From assembly GCA_945897545.1 (NCBI GenBank), contig CAMDGJ010000119.1:1-8907 (forward strand): a DNA stretch of 8,907 nucleotides, in the 5' to 3' direction. Below the pieces are notes generated by a model. That model made no database searches and was not told the origin of the DNA. It saw nothing but the letters and a program-made list of their open reading frames with translations. Within the stretch, counting starts at the first letter, position 1; each line of letters opens with the position of its first letter. Of the stretch, positions 5,520 to 8,907 are shown in pieces. The translations under genes were made by a program, and so were the position numbers. The DNA is from Flavobacterium psychrophilum (lineage in GTDB: Bacteria; Bacteroidota; Bacteroidia; Flavobacteriales; Flavobacteriaceae).

Positions 5520-6224
5520 ATGCAGTCGACTTCAACAAAAGCATCCGACAATTCAAACTCGCAAACAACATCCCGCCAAGAACTCCCCCTTCGGGGGCTG
5601 GGGGGCTTGAAAATCTGTGGAATGAAATACCCCGAAAACATACTCGAAGTAGGCTCGCTCCTACCCGATTATATGGGCTTTATATTCTGGGAGAAATCAG
5701 CACGTTATTTTGACGGAGAAATACCTAATTTACCAGAATCAATCAAAAAAGTAGGTGTGTTTGTCAATGCCAGTTCATCCGAAATTCTAGATAAAATTAA
5801 AAAGTACGATTTGCAAGCTGTTCAATTACACGGGAATGAATCGGTCGAATTTTGTGCAACATTAAAAAATAGTGTACCAAACCTGATAGAAATCATAAAA
5901 GTATTTTCAATTTTAGATACCTTTGACTTTGAAGAACTAAAACCATTCGAAAGTGTATGCGATTTCTATCTTTTTGACACCAAAGGAAAGTTACCCGGCG
6001 GAAACGGAACCGCTTTCGATTGGAAAGTTTTAGAAAGTTACCCCTCAACGAAGCACTTTTTCCTGAGCGGGGGAATAGGAATTGAGGAAATAGAAGCCAT
6101 AAATGAAATTTTGAAAACTAATCTACCGCTTTATGCCATTGACGTAAACAGTAAATTTGAAATCGAACCTGGATTAAAAAATATAAAAACATTATCTAGT
6201 TTTAAGGATAACTTGAAGCTTTAA
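5520..6224 (+). CDS. trpF: Phosphoribosylanthranilate isomerase, with a repeat-derived N-terminal extension
   Basis: TrpF performs the Amadori isomerisation of phosphoribosylanthranilate, between the TrpD and TrpC steps. The catalytic cysteine is Cys33 in LKICGM and the catalytic aspartate is probably Asp153 in [16 protein letters not shown] (160-168), LSGGIG (182-187) and IDVNSKFE (207-214) bind phosphate and close the barrel. Normal TrpF begins within a few residues of KICGM. Here the frame opens 30 codons earlier at ATG 5520 with a Ser/Thr/Asn-rich stretch and then ELPLRGLGG, the translation of the G/C-run repeat. The only other in-frame option is TTG 5607, which would give the ordinary length of about 205 residues. 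The next ATG, 5622, would remove the catalytic cysteine and is excluded. Identity is certain; the start codon is not. Confidence 0.93.
   Translation: MQSTSTKASDNSNSQTTSRQELPLRGLGGLKICGMKYPENILEVGSLLPDYMGFIFWEKSARYFDGEIPNLPESIKKVGVFVNASSSEILDKIKKYDLQAVQLHGNESVEFCATLKNSVPNLIEIIKVFSILDTFDFEELKPFESVCDFYLFDTKGKLPGGNGTAFDWKVLESYPSTKHFFLSGGIGIEEIEAINEILKTNLPLYAIDVNSKFEIEPGLKNIKTLSSFKDNLKL
5583..5608 (-). repeat. G/C-run repeat, copy 2 (inverted, over the trpF start)
   Basis: CTCCCCCTTCGGGGG followed by CTGGGGGGCTT is the reverse complement of copy 1 at 5467-5492, with only two differences in the 23-base core. CCCCC (5585-5589) and GGGGG (5593-5597) form a local hairpin, and the whole unit can pair with copy 1 to make a large stem enclosing 5490-5584. 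It ends right at the codon before KICGM of TrpF, where the ancestral start codon should have been. Confidence 0.8.
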
Positions 6225-6243
6225 ATTTAATACTTTAAACAAA

Positions 6244-7425
6244 ATGAGTTACAACGTCAACGAAAAAGGCTATTACGGAGAATTTGGAGGAGCTTATATT
6301 CCTGAAATGTTATATCCAAATGTAGAGGAATTACGCAAACAATATCTAAAAGTTACAGCAGAACCTGAATTCCAAGAAGAATTTGATGCACTCTTGAAAG
6401 ACTATGTAGGTCGTCCTACTCCTCTTTATTTTGCAACCCGATTATCTGCAAAATACAATACAAAAGTCTACCTCAAACGAGAAGATTTATGTCATACAGG
6501 TGCACATAAAATCAACAATACTATTGGACAAATTTTGCTTGCCAAACGTTTGGGTAAAACCAGAATCATAGCCGAAACTGGCGCAGGTCAACACGGTGTT
6601 GCCACTGCTACTGTTTGCGCCTTGATGGGATTGCAGTGCATTGTATATATGGGTGAAGTTGATATCAAGCGTCAAGCACCAAATGTAGCTAGAATGAAAA
6701 TGTTGGGAGCCGAAGTTCGTCCTGCACTTTCGGGTTCCCGAACACTGAAAGATGCTACAAATGAAGCTATTCGTGATTGGATAAACAATCCAATAGACAC
6801 CTATTACATTATTGGTTCAGTAGTTGGACCACATCCTTATCCTGATATGGTGGCACGTTTCCAAAGTGTCATTTCTAAAGAAATTAAATGGCAATTATTG
6901 GAAAAAGAAGGTCGTGAAAATCCTGATTATGTGATTGCTTGTGTTGGTGGCGGAAGTAATGCTGCTGGAACCTACTATCATTTTTTAGAAGATGAAAACG
7001 TAAATATTATCGCCGTTGAAGCCGCAGGTTTAGGAGTAGATTCTGGCGAAAGTGCCGCAACTTCAGCTTTGGGAAAGGTAGGAGTCATTCACGGAAGCAA
7101 AACCCTGTTGATGCAATCACCTGACGGACAGATTACCGAGCCGTATTCTATTTCTGCTGGATTGGATTATCCAGGTGTTGGCCCTATGCACGCCAATTTA
7201 TTTACTACTGGAAGAGCAGAATTTATATCGGTTACTGATGAAGATGCGATGCAGTGGGGACTGAAATTATCGCAAATGGAAGGATTGATTCCAGCAATCG
7301 AAACCGCACACGCCTTCGCAGTATTAGACGTGAAAAAATTCAAACCTACGGATATTGTTGTGATTAATTTATCTGGACGTGGCGACAAAGATTTGAATAC
7401 TTATATTGATTATTTTAAATTATAA
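6244..7425 (+). CDS. trpB: Tryptophan synthase beta chain
   Basis: TrpB condenses indole with L-serine using pyridoxal phosphate, in the alpha2beta2 complex with TrpA. The 393-residue protein has the standard TrpB1 length and start ([14 protein letters not shown]). The cofactor lysine is Lys89 in HTGAHKINN, the catalytic glutamate Glu111 in AETGAGQHG, the PLP phosphate loop GGGSNA at 235-240, and the C-terminal LSGRGDKD carries the serine that contacts the pyridine nitrogen. GRPTPLY and the long conserved block around 140-165 also fit. It starts 19 nt after trpF behind an A-rich tract. Unusually for a trpB, it is separated from trpA by another gene, although the two subunits form one enzyme. 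Confidence 0.98.
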   Translation: MSYNVNEKGYYGEFGGAYIPEMLYPNVEELRKQYLKVTAEPEFQEEFDALLKDYVGRPTPLYFATRLSAKYNTKVYLKREDLCHTGAHKINNTIGQILLAKRLGKTRIIAETGAGQHGVATATVCALMGLQCIVYMGEVDIKRQAPNVARMKMLGAEVRPALSGSRTLKDATNEAIRDWINNPIDTYYIIGSVVGPHPYPDMVARFQSVISKEIKWQLLEKEGRENPDYVIACVGGGSNAAGTYYHFLEDENVNIIAVEAAGLGVDSGESAATSALGKVGVIHGSKTLLMQSPDGQITEPYSISAGLDYPGVGPMHANLFTTGRAEFISVTDEDAMQWGLKLSQMEGLIPAIETAHAFAVLDVKKFKPTDIVVINLSGRGDKDLNTYIDYFKL

Positions 7426-7449
7426 TTGAACCTTACAAAATTGAATGCT

Positions 7450-7770
7450 ATGATAAAATTATTCACCTACGGAACATTGCAACAAACTGACGTACAAGAA
7501 GAGCTTTTTGGTCGCAGATTAGTTGGAACTCCAGAAATAATAGTTGGATATGCGTTACAAGAAATTCAAATTGAAGAAGAATTTGGAATTGTAGCCTATG
7601 AAATTCTCGTGGAAACTGGTAATCCAAAAGATACAATTAATGGAATAGTATACGATGTAACACAAAAAGAACTTTATCAAGCAGATCTTTACGAGGGAAT
7701 GAATTACAAACGTGTTGAAGTACACTTGCAATCAGACCAAAAAGTTTGGGCTTACAGTGCAACAAGATAA
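7450..7770 (+). CDS. Gamma-glutamylcyclotransferase-like (AIG2/GGCT fold) protein inside the trp operon
   Basis: From ATG 7450 the product is 106 residues, typical for the compact GGCT-like domain. It has the N-terminal substrate loop LFTYGTLQ (YGTL 7-10), the pattern GIVYDV (65-70), and ADLYEGMNYKRVEV (78-91), whose Glu82 sits where the family's catalytic glutamate is expected. Related proteins release 5-oxoproline from gamma-glutamyl compounds, but substrates differ widely and this one's is unknown. The frame is open back to TTG 7426, directly after the trpB stop; ATG 7450 is preferred because MIKLFTYGTL is the canonical start. It lies 24 nt after trpB and 57 nt before trpA on the same strand, with no terminator visible between them, so it should be co-transcribed. 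It has no known role in tryptophan synthesis. Confidence 0.88.
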   Translation: MIKLFTYGTLQQTDVQEELFGRRLVGTPEIIVGYALQEIQIEEEFGIVAYEILVETGNPKDTINGIVYDVTQKELYQADLYEGMNYKRVEVHLQSDQKVWAYSATR

Positions 7771-7827
7771 GCTATTATTAAATCAAACCTCTAATTGTAC
7801 AAGATATTATGGGTAAATAAAATAAAT

Positions 7828-8592
7828 ATGAATCGAATAAATATAAAATTACAAGAAAATAAAAAAATACTTTCCATCTATTTTTCTGCAGGATATCCCA
7901 GTTTAACTGATACTGTGCAAATCATTCAGGACTTGGAAAAAAACGGTGTCGATATGATAGAAATCGGATTGCCGTTTAGTGATCCATTAGCCGATGGACC
8001 CACGATTCAAGAAAGTTCAACCCAAGCTTTACACAACGGAATGACAACTCAAGTTTTGTTTGATCAACTAAAAGACATCAGGAAAACCGTTTCAATTCCG
8101 CTGGTAATTATGGGGTATTTCAATCCAATGTTGCAATATGGCATAGAAAATTTCTGCATGGAATGTGCTAAAATTGGCATCGATGGCTTGATCATTCCCG
8201 ATCTTCCAGTTGACGTTTACGCTGATGAATACAAAGTAACTTTCGAGAAATACGGACTCAAAAATATATTTCTGATTACCCCACAAACTTCGGACGAACG
8301 CATTCGTTTTATAGATAGCGTTTCGGATGGATTTATTTATATGGTGAGTTCAGCTAGTGTAACTGGTTCGCAATCTGGATTTGGAAGCATTCAAGAAAAC
8401 TATTTCAAACGTATTTCTGAAATGAACCTGAACAACCATCAAATCATTGGTTTTGGAATCAGCAATGCAGCAACTTTTAATCAAGCCACGGAATTTGCAA
8501 AAGGTGCGATTATTGGTAGTGCTTTCATCAAAAATCTGACGGAAAATGGGGTTGGCAGTATTGAAGAGTTTACAAAAGCGATTCGATTATAA
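7828..8592 (+). CDS. trpA: Tryptophan synthase alpha chain
   Basis: TrpA cleaves indole-3-glycerol phosphate to indole and glyceraldehyde 3-phosphate, and passes indole through a tunnel to TrpB. From ATG 7828 the protein has 254 residues, slightly shorter than the E. coli enzyme mainly at the N-terminus. Catalytic Glu45 in MIEIGLPFSDP and Asp56 in LADGPTIQ correspond to Glu49 and Asp60 of E. coli. IIPDLPV, ITPQTS, VSSASVTG (the family usually has SRAGVTG) and GFGIS complete the barrel. The frame continues upstream to TTG 7795, but that adds 11 residues unlike the family, while ATG 7828 follows AATAAAATAAAT, matching the A-rich leaders of this operon. It is the last gene of the operon, 21 nt before a strong terminator. 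Confidence 0.97.
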   Translation: MNRINIKLQENKKILSIYFSAGYPSLTDTVQIIQDLEKNGVDMIEIGLPFSDPLADGPTIQESSTQALHNGMTTQVLFDQLKDIRKTVSIPLVIMGYFNPMLQYGIENFCMECAKIGIDGLIIPDLPVDVYADEYKVTFEKYGLKNIFLITPQTSDERIRFIDSVSDGFIYMVSSASVTGSQSGFGSIQENYFKRISEMNLNNHQIIGFGISNAATFNQATEFAKGAIIGSAFIKNLTENGVGSIEEFTKAIRL

Positions 8593-8613
8593 GTTCCTTT
8601 TTCGTAAAATAAT

Positions 8614-8680
8614 AAACCGCAAATTCGAAAATTATCAAGCATTGAAAGCTTCAATAATTTTCGAATTTGCGGTTTTTTTT
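8614..8680 (+). terminator. trp operon terminator with a 22-bp perfect stem
   Basis: Positions 8614-8635 pair perfectly with 8654-8675, a 22-bp stem without a single mismatch, followed by a T tract at 8673-8680. Inside the 18-nt loop, AAGC (8637-8640) can pair with GCTT (8648-8651) to extend the helix. It begins 21 nt after the trpA stop codon. Confidence 0.95.
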
Positions 8681-8822
8681 AAGATTGTTTTATATATTTA
8701 ATAAATAATGCGAATCAAGGGTTGAAAAAAGTATAAAAAAAGAAATAAATATCTTTAAATAAATTAGTTTAATAAGCTGATAATCAGTTTATTTATAGTG
8801 TATTCAACGCACATTTAAATAT
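8681..8822. other. AT-rich non-coding stretch between the trp terminator and a downstream gene start
   Basis: No open frame of note is present. A 10-bp hairpin (8771-8780 with 8784-8793, one G·T pair, loop TAA) is the only clear structure. TATCTTTA at 8750-8757 is one base off the -7 consensus, but its best TTG partner (8722-8724) is 25 nt away, outside the usual spacing, so no promoter is called. If the gene at 8823 is a transposase, the left end of its insertion sequence should lie in this stretch. Confidence 0.5.
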
Positions 8823-8907
8823 ATGATTAATCAGCCTAAAGCCCTAAAATTAATAAAAATCTACTCAATAATTTGCGACAGATTTGAAAAAGATTTAAAA
8901 TATACTT
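8823..8907 (+). CDS. 5' end of a possible transposase gene (partial)
   Basis: ATG 8823 opens a frame that runs off the right edge after 28 residues, beginning MINQPKALKLIKIY and continuing SIICDRFEKDLKYT. The run of Lys/Ile-rich helix followed by CDRFEKDLKYT resembles the N-termini of DDE transposases annotated in flavobacteria, where the sequence typically goes on to a CQRFSNN-like segment. This is recalled similarity over a very short piece, and the IS family is not resolved. The ATG is preceded by an A/T-rich tract with no Shine-Dalgarno site, like other genes here. It is on the same strand as the trp operon but beyond its terminator, so it would be a separate unit. Confidence 0.45.
   Translation, partial: MINQPKALKLIKIYSIICDRFEKDLKYT

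Noticed and set aside
7426..7449. TTG 7426 as the start of the GGCT-like gene, directly after the trpB stop
   Set aside because: The family N-terminus starts at MIKLFTYGTL (ATG 7450), and the added residues carry no family pattern.
7795..7827. Upstream start of trpA at TTG 7795 and the 8-bp palindrome TTGTACAA at 7795-7802
   Set aside because: The extra 11 residues do not match TrpA, and an 8-bp palindrome is expected by chance in a window of this size.
8722..8757. Promoter TTG...TATCTTTA before the partial gene at 8823
   Set aside because: The -7 element deviates at its conserved last G and the spacing of 25 nt is outside the usual range.

Overview
The window carries an almost complete tryptophan biosynthesis operon from a member of Bacteroidota, most likely Flavobacterium or a close relative. 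The evidence for this is the strongly AT-rich sequence, A-rich tracts instead of Shine-Dalgarno sites before the start codons, a promoter of the Bacteroidota type (TTG, 19 nt, TATATTTG), and protein sequences of flavobacterial character. Taxonomy below family level is inference.

Region 1 (1-1376) is a small module. It starts with the last 23 codons of an upstream gene, probably a MarR-type regulator. An NfsB-like FMN nitroreductase and a secreted YceI-family protein follow on the same strand with short gaps, and a strong intrinsic terminator closes the unit.

Region 2 (1377-1626) is the trp control region: the promoter, an 18-codon leader peptide with three consecutive Trp codons, and overlapping antiterminator and terminator hairpins. 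It has every part of a classical ribosome-mediated attenuator. It is the best regulatory find in the window.

Region 3 (1627-8592) is trpE-trpG-trpD-trpC-trpF-trpB-(GGCT-like gene)-trpA, all on the plus strand. The order follows the pathway: TrpE/TrpG make anthranilate from chorismate and glutamine, TrpD adds the phosphoribosyl group, TrpF isomerises, TrpC closes the indole ring, and TrpA/TrpB form tryptophan synthase. All seven enzymes look intact. The non-trp passenger between trpB and trpA is a gamma-glutamylcyclotransferase-fold protein. Three spacers carry three different repeat-like elements: a 16-bp perfect palindrome (trpE-trpG), a tandem 9-bp-period repeat (trpG-trpD), and an inverted pair of G/C-run elements that has become coding sequence at the end of trpC and the start of trpF.

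Region 4 (8593-8907) begins with a terminator that has a 22-bp perfect stem. An AT-rich stretch with a small hairpin follows, then the first 28 codons of a gene whose N-terminus resembles Bacteroidota transposases, so an insertion sequence may begin just after the operon.

I see no undescribed defence or mobile system. The items most worth checking are the attenuator, the repeat pair rewriting the trpC/trpF ends, and the GGCT-like gene inside the operon.
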